Origin: Evansella caseinilytica
GTDB taxonomy: Bacteria; Bacillota; Bacilli; Bacillales; Salisediminibacteriaceae
Length of the DNA stretch: 64,000 nt
Direction of reading: 5' to 3'
NCBI RefSeq assembly: GCF_900107275.1
Contig: NZ_FNPI01000015.1
Span: 1 to 64,000, forward strand
The translations under genes and the position numbers were made by a program. Under the pieces are notes generated by a model that saw nothing but the letters and a program-made list of their open reading frames with translations, was not told where the DNA came from and searched no databases. Below, piece after piece: positions 54,609 through 64,000 of this stretch; positions within the stretch are counted from its first letter, which is position 1, and every line of letters begins with the position of its first letter.

Positions 54609-54801
54609 ATTTTTTCTTTTGTTTGGATGCCAGGCTGAAATAGCGGAATCCGATCATATAATCGATGGCGGCCACGGACATCAATAAGATGGTGAAGAAA
54701 TCCCAGCCCTCCGTGCGATTGTTTTGCTGGATGGCGAAGTAGACAAAGACGGTTGCGATGAAAAAGTATAAAAATCCGAAAAAGCGCGGTGATCTGGTCA
54801 T
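54607..54801 (-). CDS. ydiK: YdiK-like small membrane protein
   Basis: A 64-residue protein with two membrane helices (FFGFLYFFIATVFVYFAIQ and FFTILLMSVAAIDYMIGF). It fits YdiK (DUF4305) in length and in its place beside ydiL and groES in B. subtilis. It overlaps ydiL by ATGA. It marks the point where the conserved gene order resumes after the T7SS insert. Confidence 0.8.
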   Translation of the reverse strand: MTRSPRFFGFLYFFIATVFVYFAIQQNNRTEGWDFFTILLMSVAAIDYMIGFRYFSLASKQKKK

Positions 54802-55538
54802 GTAAAGAATCCTCCAATCATCGCCTGCAATGACTGCATATTCTCGTACTGCTCAAAAATTCGCTCAAGCTCCTCGGCGAAGATGACTTGTATCAGCATG
54901 ACGAAGGAGTTGATGCCGACATGGGCGATGATCGGAACGATGATCCGCTTCGTTTTTACATAAAGGTACGCAAACACAACCCCCATCGCCAGATACACTA
55001 GAAGGTGAGCAAAATCCATATGAACGACTGCGAAAATCAGGCCGCTCAGCAAGGCGGCGATCCAGAAGCCAAAACGTCTATATAAGCTGCCGAAGATCAC
55101 CTTTCTGAACACGATTTCTTCCATGATCGGAACGAAAACGGCGACGACAACGATTAGTAACGGCACGGCTTTCGCCCAATCCACAATCGTTTGCGTATTC
55201 TCGGATCCCGGCTCAATGCCAAGGATATACATTTCGATTAGTCCAGCCGCAATTTGCGCACCGTATGCCATGAAAATGCCGACAATCGACCACAACACTG
55301 TCTCGCCGGCATTGGCACGGTTGCGATAAAAGTTATCGTCCGGAGCTGCTTTCGCTTTCCATGTTATCAAGCAGATAAGGATAAAACCAATGGTAAACGT
55401 AATGAGTATCGATGTTCCCAGCAGTTCATTTTCTGTTCCGGAAAATCCAAACAGTAATAATAGCGGAGCAGTGACCAGAGATGTGGCAAACTGCATCACT
55501 ACAAAGCTGATTAATATTAGCCAGTATCTTATCGTCAA
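54798..55538 (-). CDS. ydiL: CPBP-family intramembrane protease (YdiL)
   Basis: A 246-residue membrane protein of the CAAX protease / bacteriocin-processing (Abi, CPBP) family. The catalytic motifs are EEIVFRKVIFGSLYRRFG (EExxxR), the FAVVHMDFAHLLVYLAMG histidine motif and PIIAHVGINSF. TTG 55538 has AAAGGAG 9 bases upstream; the frame opens 45 bases earlier, but with no ribosome site. The gene lies between ydiK and groES as in B. subtilis. Its substrate is unknown. Confidence 0.86.
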   Translation of the reverse strand: MTIRYWLILISFVVMQFATSLVTAPLLLLFGFSGTENELLGTSILITFTIGFILICLITWKAKAAPDDNFYRNRANAGETVLWSIVGIFMAYGAQIAAGLIEMYILGIEPGSENTQTIVDWAKAVPLLIVVVAVFVPIMEEIVFRKVIFGSLYRRFGFWIAALLSGLIFAVVHMDFAHLLVYLAMGVVFAYLYVKTKRIIVPIIAHVGINSFVMLIQVIFAEELERIFEQYENMQSLQAMIGGFFT

Positions 55539-55850
55539 CGTACATATCTCCTTTATAACATATAGATTGATGCTCCTGAACACTTGCTATTCTTGTGAAA
55601 CATGAACAGCTGCGGTGAGCCGGAGCCGAAACCGCTGCGAAAAAATGCTTTTATCCCTTTAAAAATTCAATAGTAACGAACGGTATTTATTGTACCATAA
55701 GAATCGCAAGAATATAGAATACTTGCCCTTATTTTCCTCCGACCGCTGTATATTTTCCTTAAGTGAAGCCGATAGTATAATGTGTTCATTGTCCTTCCCG
55801 GCCGTTAGGAGGATGTCGGAAAAAATTTTTAAAAAAATAAGGTAAAAGAC

Positions 55851-55916
55851 TTGCAAAAAAATTTCCCTTTGATTATCATAATAACTGTGTTAGCACTCAT
55901 CTTGAATGAGTGCTAA
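55851..55916 (+). promoter_or_regulatory. groES-groEL promoter with CIRCE operator
   Basis: TTGCAA (55851-55856), 17 bp, TATCAT (55874-55879) form the promoter. At 55890-55916 lies a perfect CIRCE, TTAGCACTC-N9-GAGTGCTAA, the binding site of HrcA. So the operon is a class I heat-shock operon. The gap from ydiL to here (55539-55850) shows no gene. Confidence 0.97.
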
Positions 55917-56023
55917 TAATAAATAAAAAAATCGCGTCAAATCAGCCGTTTTTATGACAAACATCGTCATAGACCATGGCTGAGATGCCGCAATATAATT
56001 ATTTTTGAAGGAGGGTGTTTTCC

Positions 56024-56308
56024 TTGTTAAAACCATTAGGTGATCGCATTGTCATTGAATTAGTGGAGCAAGAAGAAAAAACAGCTAGTGGAATCGTTCT
56101 TCCTGATTCTGCAAAGGAAAAGCCGCAAGAAGGGAAAGTAGTTGCAGCAGGTACCGGACGAGTTACCGACAGCGGTGAAAAAGTAGCCCTGGAAGTAAAA
56201 GCGGGCGACACTGTCATTTTCTCCAAATATGCTGGTACAGAAGTGAAGTATGAAGGCAAGGAATATTTGATCCTTCGCGAAAGTGACGTATTGGCAGTAA
56301 TCGGTTAA
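56024..56308 (+). CDS. groES: Co-chaperonin GroES
   Basis: GroES caps the GroEL chamber during protein folding. The 94-residue protein starts [13 protein letters not shown] and has the mobile loop [23 protein letters not shown] 56024 is the start; GAAGGAGGG lies upstream. An in-frame GTG at 56015 falls in the ribosome site. Confidence 0.98.
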   Translation: MLKPLGDRIVIELVEQEEKTASGIVLPDSAKEKPQEGKVVAAGTGRVTDSGEKVALEVKAGDTVIFSKYAGTEVKYEGKEYLILRESDVLAVIG

Positions 56309-56334
56309 ACACTAAAATAAACTACATATGATAA

Positions 56335-57987
<1,653 letters not shown>

Positions 57988-58105
57988 TAAATCGCCCATA
58001 AACCCTGGAATATCAAGGTTTTACGAGCGTGATATAGTGACTTTATAGAAAAATTCACAAGAAAGTCACGAAAATTTAGAGAGACTGTTTTAAGTCAATT
58101 TTATC

Positions 58106-58153
58106 AAGGATGTTTCCGAAAGTGAGTTTCACTTTTCGGAAGCATCCTTTTTC
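58106..58153 (+). terminator. Terminator of groES-groEL
   Basis: AAGGATGTTTCCGAAAGTGA / TTCACTTTTCGGAAGCATCC, a stem of about 20 bp with few mismatches, followed by TTTTTC. Confidence 0.85.
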
Positions 58154-58672
58154 ATTCTGCTTGTGATGTGAGGGGAAATCTTCATGGTTTTCTATACTGG
58201 CTTTCACCGTGATTGAAAACGAGGTCGAGCTCGTATGCAAAACCTTTCTATTATTCATGAATGGACAAGTTTTGATCAAGGATGATGCTTTATCACCCAT
58301 TAATGCAACCAAGTTGACCGGGGGCTATCGTTGTAATGTCCGTACGAAGAACTTCGGCCACTCCAGTCACATCCACATTGCTACATAGCTTGGTTAGAAA
58401 AAGCTCTTTGACTTATCCTCTAATTGTGTCATTGGATAATTGTTATACTTTCAATATCCTCAGCTGTATCATATCAAAGTAAGGCTGTCTCATAACCATC
58501 TTCATTTACACCTGGATACAGAGTCTTATGAAGTCCGCCAACAAGTCCCTCATACATTGGCTCAATTCGTTGTCCTTGATCAGTCACCCAGTATTGACTT
58601 CTACTTCAGATTCTATAAAATTAGGTACCAAGTATTAATGTTAGATAATTATTTGATATCCGAGGTGAAAAA
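58154..58672. other. Gap with degraded minus-strand coding traces
   Basis: On the minus strand, about 58470-58590 reads QYWVTDQGQRIEPMYEGLVG and LYPGVNEDGYETALL before a stop; further on VDVTGVAEVLRTDITTIA reads in another frame. I do not recognise the protein; it looks like a dead gene. A plus-strand open frame over 58440-58676 is probably a shadow. Confidence 0.4.
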
Positions 58673-58900
58673 ATGATAGGAGCTAACATCACAGCTACAG
58701 GGTCTTATGTACCTGAAAGAAAATTAACAAACTTTGCCCTTGAACAAATTGTAGATACAACGGATGAGTGGATTCTTCAAAGAACAGGCATTCAGGAACG
58801 CAGAATAGCAGATGAGGATGAACATTGCTTTCTGATGCAGCAGCTGTCACTGTTACAAAACTGTATTATGTTTTAGTAAAAAGGACGATTGAGGCGCTGC
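58673..58900 (+). pseudogene. 5' fragment of a fabH-like gene
   Basis: The first 50 codons read [20 protein letters not shown] and [20 protein letters not shown], the N-terminus of 3-oxoacyl-ACP synthase III. After a frameshift near 58825 a second frame gives [16 protein letters not shown], then similarity ends. The catalytic cysteine region is missing, so it cannot work. A terminator follows. Confidence 0.8.
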
Positions 58901-58924
58901 GGGCTCGAATAATATTACGATGTG

Positions 58925-58968
58925 GACCATCCCTGAGCAATGAATGCTCAAGGGGGAGGTCTTTTTTT
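58925..58968 (+). terminator. Terminator
   Basis: GACCATCCCTGAGCA / TGCTCAAGGGGGAGGTC stem with a 5-base loop and seven T. Confidence 0.85.
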
Positions 58969-59038
58969 CTACTGTCACAACGGCCGTGTTTTTCCTGATT
59001 TACAATTGAAAATCACTATAGTAGTATGTATACAGCAG

Positions 59039-59052
59039 GTAAACGTTTTCCC
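59039..59052. promoter_or_regulatory. Operator-like site before the LacI-family gene
   Basis: GTAAACGTTTTCCC is a LacI-family type operator with a central CG, like the three GTAAACGATTAC sites at 60168, 60481 and 60638. It lies 14 bp before the start of the regulator's gene, which suggests autoregulation. Confidence 0.6.
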
Positions 59053-59065
59053 ATGAGGTGTTAAA

Positions 59066-60070
59066 ATGGAAACTAAAAGAAGCCTTTCCATCAAGGAAAT
59101 AGCCAAACTGTGTAATGTATCGGTAGCCACTGTTTCAAGGGTGATCAATCAAAACGGGAGATTTTCCAAAGAAACGGAAAAAAAGGTATTGGAAGCGATA
59201 GAAAAGTTCGGATACAAAACGAATATGGTGGCAAAAAGCTTAAGGATTCAGGAGTCCAAGTCCATCGGTGTGATAGTTCCTGACATAAAAAATGAGTTTT
59301 TTGCCAGCATCGTCCTTGAAATTGAAAATTATTGCTTTTCAGAAGGCTATTCGGTATTTATTTGTAATACAAATAAAGAAGAAGAGAAAGAAAAAGCGTA
59401 TTTAAAAAGCTTGGATGCCAAAGGTGTGGACGGCCTCATTTACATCTCCGGAAGGGAAACGATTTCCCTCGATGCTCTGCAAAGAGAGATACCGATCGTC
59501 TGCATTGACCGTAAGCCCGATATCGATACGAATATCGCGATCGTCGAATCCGATAACTACAGAGGCGGTTTTCTCGCGACGGAAGAGCTGATCAAAGCAG
59601 GCTGCAAAGATATTTTGATTATCAAAAATAGACGGAAATTCTCCCCGGCAAGGCTGCGGTATAAAGGGTATCAAGAGGCACTGGAGCTATACGATCTGCC
59701 TCTGAAAGACGAATTAGTCATCGATATTGACCAGACAACCTTTGAGCAGGCAAAGGAAACAGTAAGCAGTGTCATAAAACGCCGAGTGAAATTCGACGGC
59801 GTTTTTGCGACAAACGACTGGATTGCCCTGGGAGCATTGATTTCGCTGAAGGAGCATCATTTAAAGGTGCCGGACAACGTTAAACTGATCGGTTTTGATA
59901 ATATATCAATAGCAAAGTACAGTTATCCTGCCATCACGACGGTTCATCAGGATAAAAAACGGCTGGGGGAAGAAGCATCAAGGGCCCTGCTGCGATTAAT
60001 CCGGAAAGAGGGAGGAGAAAAATTAAATATTGTCCTTCCAGTATCTTTAGTGAAAAGGCAGACGACTTAG
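59066..60070 (+). CDS. LacI-family transcriptional regulator
   Basis: A 334-residue repressor with the LacI N-terminal helix-turn-helix (IKEIAKLCNVSVATVSRVIN) and hinge, and a periplasmic-binding-type sugar sensor domain (SIGVIVPDIKNEFFASIV, VESDNYRGGFLATEELI, FATNDWIALGALISL, GFDNISIAKYSYPAITT). The gene for a sugar-phosphate epimerase lies 0.6 kb downstream, with three copies of the likely operator between. The effector may be a sugar phosphate or rare sugar; unproven. Confidence 0.92.
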   Translation: METKRSLSIKEIAKLCNVSVATVSRVINQNGRFSKETEKKVLEAIEKFGYKTNMVAKSLRIQESKSIGVIVPDIKNEFFASIVLEIENYCFSEGYSVFICNTNKEEEKEKAYLKSLDAKGVDGLIYISGRETISLDALQREIPIVCIDRKPDIDTNIAIVESDNYRGGFLATEELIKAGCKDILIIKNRRKFSPARLRYKGYQEALELYDLPLKDELVIDIDQTTFEQAKETVSSVIKRRVKFDGVFATNDWIALGALISLKEHHLKVPDNVKLIGFDNISIAKYSYPAITTVHQDKKRLGEEASRALLRLIRKEGGEKLNIVLPVSLVKRQTT

Positions 60071-60167
60071 CAGGCTGAGGTGTCTGCCTTCATGGCTGTT
60101 ATGCTGAAAAAATCAGGACAAAAAAATGTGGTTGCAAATTATTTAGTATATGATAACATAAATGTGA

Positions 60168-60180
60168 GTAAACGATTACC
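60168..60180. promoter_or_regulatory. LacI-family operator copy 1
   Basis: GTAAACGATTACC, an imperfect palindrome around CG. About 100 bp after the regulator gene. Confidence 0.65.
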
Positions 60181-60215
60181 CGATCATGAGATGTATGTAA
60201 TATAGAAATTATGTA

Positions 60216-60446
60216 GAAGCAATGGGTGGAGCCGGTGCATTTTTTTTAGGCCGGCTGTGAGTGGTTTTCTCGGAGCCAGGATAGCGGCATTCCGCCGTTG
60301 CTCACAGGACGTGAGCGGTTTTTAGGAGAATTGGAGGATGGCGACATTTCGCCGTTGCCCATAGGACGTGGGCAGCATTTAGCGCATTTAGGTGGAATTG
60401 GGCGCATCCTGCGGAACCCCATTGCCTTTTTGAACACGCTCTGTAT
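60216..60446 (-). repeat. R2 repeat, long form, inverted
   Basis: Read on the minus strand it starts GTGTTCAAAAAGGCAATGGG and ends GCACCGGCTCCACCCATTGC, as the copies at 20118 and 48168. It is longer (about 220 bp) because it holds a tandem pair of about 60-bp units with CACGTCCTNTGNGCAACGGC; the other copies have lost this part. Confidence 0.75.
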
Positions 60447-60480
60447 AGAGTAAACTTGTCGCTTTTTATTTTTACTTTGA

Positions 60481-60493
60481 GTAAACGATTACC
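60481..60493. promoter_or_regulatory. LacI-family operator copy 2 over a promoter
   Basis: GTAAACGATTACC ends 10 bp before an extended -10 box (TGATATAAT, 60501-60509), so a repressor bound here would block the promoter of the epimerase gene. A half site, GTAAACTTGTC, lies at 60450. Confidence 0.7.
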
Positions 60494-60637
60494 CTATGGC
60501 TGATATAATGGTTGTGTCATTGGAAGCAATAATTATTTTTTATAGAGGATGTTCAAAAAGTCGAGCAACAAAAAGCTGCGAAATGTTTTTTTTGAAAAAC
60601 GGATAGCTTGCGAAAGCAACTTTTTAAAAAATAAAGA

Positions 60638-60650
60638 GTAAACGATTACA
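60638..60650. promoter_or_regulatory. LacI-family operator copy 3
   Basis: GTAAACGATTACA, directly before the GGAGAGG ribosome site of the epimerase gene. Confidence 0.65.
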
Positions 60651-60665
60651 CAAGGAGAGGGTTAG

Positions 60666-61322
60666 ATGAGCAAATTACTGTGTCCATCAATGATGTGTGC
60701 TGATTTCAGTTCATTGGAAGCGGAGGTGGCCGCCTTAGATCAGGCACATGTAGATATTTATCATATCGACATCATGGATGGCAAATTCGTTCCTAACTTC
60801 GGGATGGGGCTGCAAGACTTTGAATATATACGAAAGTCAACGAATAAAAAAGTGGATGTCCATCTGATGGTGGAAAATCCGGCTAATCATATCGATTTAT
60901 TTGCTGAAAAGGGGGCGGACATCATTTATTTTCATCCGGAAGCAGATATTCATCCTGCAAGAACGATTGACCGTATACGGGAGAAAGGGGTCAAACCGGG
61001 AATTGCCATTAATCCAGGAACTTCCGTAGCCTGGTTTGCACCTTTGTTAAGCATTGTTGATTATGTCCTGGTGATGACCGTGAATCCGGGCTTTGCCGGG
61101 CAAAAGTATTTAGAGTTTGTCAATGACAAAATTACAGAATTGGATGCGCTTAAAACCTCCGCCGGTCATGATTTTACGATTGTTGTGGACGGAGCGATTT
61201 CGCCGGAAAAGATGGCGCAATTATCCAAATTTGGGGTGGAAGGATTTGTTCTCGGTACATCTGCATTATTTGGAAAGTCAAGGTCTTATAAGGAAATGAT
61301 AAAAAAATTAAGAAGTCTTTAG
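60666..61322 (+). CDS. Ribulose-phosphate 3-epimerase family enzyme (AlsE-like)
   Basis: A 218-residue TIM-barrel epimerase. Metal-binding and catalytic blocks are CPSMMCADF, YHIDIMDGKFVPNFGMG (His, Asp), VDVHLMVENP, MTVNPGFAGQ and VVDGAIS. The MCADF start and the FGMGLQD loop are closer to D-allulose-6-phosphate 3-epimerases (AlsE) than to the Calvin/pentose Rpe enzymes, but I cannot settle this by eye. Three LacI-type operators lie upstream, so it is probably inducible by a sugar. No kinase or transporter lies next to it, which is unusual for such a pathway. Confidence 0.85.
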   Translation: MSKLLCPSMMCADFSSLEAEVAALDQAHVDIYHIDIMDGKFVPNFGMGLQDFEYIRKSTNKKVDVHLMVENPANHIDLFAEKGADIIYFHPEADIHPARTIDRIREKGVKPGIAINPGTSVAWFAPLLSIVDYVLVMTVNPGFAGQKYLEFVNDKITELDALKTSAGHDFTIVVDGAISPEKMAQLSKFGVEGFVLGTSALFGKSRSYKEMIKKLRSL

Positions 61323-61469
61323 AGGAAATTCTATATAGGGGCATCTGCCAATGCATAATTATTTGTTCCGTCGAAAGCCCGACAGGAGATATATTTTCTG
61401 CCGGGCGTGAATATGGCGATTTAAAAACTTCCTCTTGTGGGAATTGTCGGAAAAATCATTATGATAAAT

Positions 61470-61817
61470 TCAGTTTGCGAACGTCGTATGTTTTGCTTTC
61501 CACTTCTTAACGGCAATAAACATCCAAAAACCATAAATTCCAAGGGTGATAAGCGTCAGAAGCCACCATTTTATCCAATTTCCAAACAGTCCGATTGCAG
61601 TACCGTGAAATTTTAATCTTCGGCCGTTGATAACCGTGTGCTCGATTTCCCATTTATAGATCATCGTAACAGCCCAAGGATAACAAATACCGAGAGTAAA
61701 TATTGTTACCAATGCACCTAAAATGGACCAGCCGACGTATTGCAATAATCCGCCATCAAAATAAGACCTTTGTTCCCCGTCCGAGTAATTGTTAATGGTT
61801 ATTTGTGTTGGTTGCAT
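61470..61817 (-). CDS. DUF898-like small membrane protein
   Basis: A 115-residue protein with two or three membrane segments. SYFDGGLLQYVGW, LGICYPWAVTMIYKWEIEHT and NGRRLKFHGTAIGLFGNWIK fit the DUF898/YjgN group, whose function is unknown. GGAGGGATA lies upstream on the minus strand. Confidence 0.8.
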   Translation of the reverse strand: MQPTQITINNYSDGEQRSYFDGGLLQYVGWSILGALVTIFTLGICYPWAVTMIYKWEIEHTVINGRRLKFHGTAIGLFGNWIKWWLLTLITLGIYGFWMFIAVKKWKAKHTTFAN

Positions 61818-61999
61818 ATGATATCCCTCCTTTCCCTTTTGTAGGTCTATAATATCACTTATGGTGTGAAGAATATAGGGTGTTTTCGCGGGTGATCTAT
61901 TACTTATTTTCGCATTGAGGTAACATGCTGTAGATGACGCAGTTCCATATATGCTTGTCTTGGGAATAGCTGAAGATTTTGTTGAACGGCATAAAGAAA

Positions 62000-62041
62000 G
62001 TGCCGCAAAAGATCATTTTTTATCTTTTGAGGCACTTTTTT
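62000..62041. terminator. Hairpin with T-run
   Basis: GTGCCGCAAAAGAT / ATCTTTTGAGGCAC, 13 of 14 pairs, followed by six or more T. No plus-strand gene lies just before it; on the minus strand it may end transcripts from 62466. Confidence 0.6.
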
Positions 62042-62100
62042 TGTGGGTGATCATTGTTCCATTTATGTTGCGGAGATCCCGCTAATAACTGCGTTTATTC

Positions 62101-62290
62101 ATGTTTGTTCAAAAAGAAAACGTAAACAAACACGATGCAATAAGTGAAGCTTATGCAGCTTTTTCAAGCTGTCCAGGAGGGAACCGAGTCCGAGTGACGA
62201 TACTTAGTCGTTGCTCACAGGAGGTGAAGTAGCAGGTAGATGGAATGGGGTTCAACGCGTGGAACGACTGCTTTTTGAATAAGTTCTATT
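62101..62290 (-). repeat. Diverged R2-like repeat
   Basis: TTTGTTCAAAAAG at one end, TGCTTTTTGAATAAG at the other, and CGTTGCTCACAGGAGGTG inside, like the R2 copy at 60216. Diverged and partly rearranged. Confidence 0.5.
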
Positions 62291-62465
62291 AGAAATAATC
62301 ATGAGAGTATGGAAGCGTTTTTCCGAATAGGGCACAATCAGCGGAATCATTTCTCTCCCCTAATGTGAGATTCTGTTCAAATATTTAAGCTGGTGCAGTG
62401 CGGTCTGATCCATTTTGCATGAGGGAAGTTGCCATCGGGATAGAGGAAAGGCTATCCCCTAGGAA

Positions 62466-62657
62466 TTACAATGCGATAGTAATAAAATAAGCAAGAAAGC
62501 TGATGATATAAGCGGAAAAAGTACCGAGCATCACTTTTACCGGCTTTCTCGTGATTTGAAATGCTTCTCTTATTCCATGATTCAAGACAATCCAGATAAA
62601 CGTGGAAAAGGTAATACCTAAATTGAATATAGCTAGTATGAAAAATACTTGTTTCAT
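62466..62657 (-). CDS. Small two-helix membrane protein
   Basis: A 63-residue protein with two membrane helices (VFFILAIFNLGITFSTFIWI and FSAYIISFLAYFITIAL) and a short basic loop between them. GGGAGG lies 7 bases before ATG, so the gene is believable despite its size. Not recognised. Confidence 0.7.
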   Translation of the reverse strand: MKQVFFILAIFNLGITFSTFIWIVLNHGIREAFQITRKPVKVMLGTFSAYIISFLAYFITIAL

Positions 62658-63024
62658 ATAATACCTCCCATGTACTTTATAACAAACATTATATCGTTTG
62701 AAGCTTAAAAAATAGCAGCGTTGTGTTTAAATTTTGTTTAAAATGAATATGTATTCTGGGCAGTTGTTCAAAGATCTTGATGACATAACCATTGGACTGA
62801 GGTATTTGTTCATATTGTAATTTGGGGTGAGGGCATCACAAGGAGCGATAGTTGTTATCTTTTATAATAAGATGAATATAATGGTAATTATTTGTGAACA
62901 AAAAAAGAGCATCCCAAAGCTTTGTTGGTGACACCCTTCGTTGAAAAAACGCAGCTTCATTGGAGCCAGCTAATGAACATTCTTTGCTGAAGGCATTTTG
63001 CTAAAACCACTTCAGTTTATTCTG
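62658..63024. other. Gap without visible genes
   Basis: I see no gene, repeat family member or strong hairpin in this stretch. Confidence 0.4.
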
Positions 63025-64000
63025 TTAACTTAAGCGATATTCCAAGATAGAGTAATAAAGATTGGCTATTTTATACCAGGTTCGGAAATCCACCATGCCA
63101 TTTTGCGGGATGGTAAAAATTTTTTGAAACGCTTCAACAGCTTTGGACGTTTTCCCACCGAAAGTACCGTCGACCTCCAATTTGGGGATTTCCGTGTATT
63201 TTTTTGCTATTTCATTTAAAAATACTTGTATTTCTCGGACGTCTGCACCCCTTGAGCCGTCTTTCAATATTTGTTCTGGTGGACGAGCGGGGCGTCCCTG
63301 AAAAATAACGCCTGGTGTAGATGTGGTTTCTATCGGCTTATAGCACGGCTCATAAAAATGCTTGAGAATGTCCAGGTGTTTATATCCTTTCAGCGCAAGT
63401 TGCTGGCTTTTATTCTGTCCGAACAGGCAAGGTTTTTGAGGATTGGCGCGGTATTCTGTATGAAACGGCTGCTTTAATTCAGGGTTTGGGTGTTTGACAT
63501 ATTGATTAAATATCGTATCGACGACTTCGATGATTTCTTTGTATGTCGTTTGCTTCGGATCGTATTTTTGATCGAATTGGATCAGGCACGTAATGTCAAA
63601 CCCTTCATAGAATCGTGTATATAATTTATTTAGTGCATAAGAAATGATACAAAGAATGTTAGCCGTTAATGCTTCTTTGTGCCAGTTGGAGTAAATTTCG
63701 GCGGATGCAACTTTTGTAATGTAATCTGTGAATTTGACTTTATGCTTAGGGGCAGAGCGGTCTTTTGGCGCTCCGCAGTGGACAATGAGATATTCCGGTA
63801 TCAAAAGGCCGATCGGCGGGCCATCCGGTCGGGATGGCGGCTCGGGATCAGGTATTGTCAACGGATTGATATCAGGCTTTACTGGATCTGGTCTGTCTAA
63901 TTGATGCGGTGAAATCGTGTATTCTTTTGGCTGCGGCGGATTGGTTTGTCTGACCGGTGTCAATTGTATTTCCTGGATAGCAGAAGTGTTTGGAAAAACT
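63025..64000 (-). CDS. SpoIID-like/peptidoglycan-binding protein, 5' part outside the window
   Basis: The frame is open to the window end, so the true start lies beyond 64000; a TTG at 63963 is internal. The visible part has the end of a carbohydrate-binding-like beta domain (VFPNTSAIQEIQLTPV), a proline-rich linker, a SpoIID-type domain (IPEYLIVHCGAP, VKFTDYITKVASAEIYSNWH, FDITCLIQFDQ) and a C-terminal peptidoglycan-binding domain (LKDGSRGADVREIQVFLNE, VDGTFGGKTSKAVEAFQ). Proteins of this layout occur in spore formers and are thought to act on cortex or wall peptidoglycan. Confidence 0.8.
   Translation of the reverse strand, partial: VFPNTSAIQEIQLTPVRQTNPPQPKEYTISPHQLDRPDPVKPDINPLTIPDPEPPSRPDGPPIGLLIPEYLIVHCGAPKDRSAPKHKVKFTDYITKVASAEIYSNWHKEALTANILCIISYALNKLYTRFYEGFDITCLIQFDQKYDPKQTTYKEIIEVVDTIFNQYVKHPNPELKQPFHTEYRANPQKPCLFGQNKSQQLALKGYKHLDILKHFYEPCYKPIETTSTPGVIFQGRPARPPEQILKDGSRGADVREIQVFLNEIAKKYTEIPKLEVDGTFGGKTSKAVEAFQKIFTIPQNGMVDFRTWYKIANLYYSILEYRLS

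Noticed and set aside
58440-58676. A 78-residue plus-strand frame before the fabH stub
   Set aside because: The minus strand of the same DNA looks more like (dead) coding sequence; the plus frame has no ribosome site.

Overview
The window reads as a low-GC Gram-positive, endospore-forming member of the Bacillaceae. Evidence: a Bacillus-type 5S rRNA, strong AGGAGG-type ribosome binding sites with frequent TTG/GTG starts, a CIRCE-controlled groES-groEL, Rex, a cre site, and a SpoIID-like/peptidoglycan-binding protein of the kind seen in spore formers. I cannot name the species.

Layout. 1-12.7 kb is a conserved chromosomal block with the gene order known from B. subtilis: end of an rRNA operon (5S), thiL-tsaE-tsaB-rimI-tsaD, ydiF (ABC-F), moaC, rex. 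Two genes are extra: a Cys/Met-metabolism PLP enzyme at 1.0 kb and a large membrane protein with a phosphatase-like outer domain at 6.8 kb. A dense cluster of DnaA boxes lies between tsaD and ydiF. The block resumes at 54.6 kb with ydiK, ydiL, groES and groEL. So about 42 kb is inserted between rex and ydiK, where B. subtilis has tatAY-tatCY.

13.2-24.8 kb of the insert is a complete type VII secretion system (T7SSb) in Staphylococcus/Listeria order: esxA, esaA, essA, esaB, essB, essC. 24.9-28.5 kb holds small helical partners (one a second WXG100 protein) and one full-length polymorphic toxin with a nuclease tip, followed by its immunity gene. 29-39.6 kb is an array of further toxin tips and immunity genes. 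It holds a serine recombinase, an IS110 element, truncated 5'-less toxin genes (three carrying the same backbone stub, a fourth only a scrap of it) with unrelated C-terminal domains (an NAD+ glycohydrolase of TNT type among them), orphan immunity genes and decayed modules. This looks like a reservoir of silent toxin tips that can recombine onto the expressed backbone; it is the most interesting system in the window.

40-49.5 kb carries small membrane proteins, a zinc-ribbon micro-protein, a duplicated lipoprotein/membrane-protein gene pair and a DUF4317 gene. 45-46.5 kb and 50-54.6 kb hold ordinary accessory metabolism: an Atg22/UMF1-like transporter, a DHA2 drug exporter, and a GH42 beta-galactosidase with a divergent AraC regulator and a cre site.

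58-64 kb: a fabH fragment, a LacI-family regulator with four matching operators around it and a neighbouring sugar-phosphate 3-epimerase, small membrane proteins, and the 3' part of a SpoIID-like/peptidoglycan-binding protein that runs off the window. Several families of intergenic repeats (a GC-rich element of about 150 bp, a second family with the end GTTCAAAAAGGCAATGG, and short GTTCAAAAAGAT palindromes) are scattered through the window and concentrate around the T7SS.
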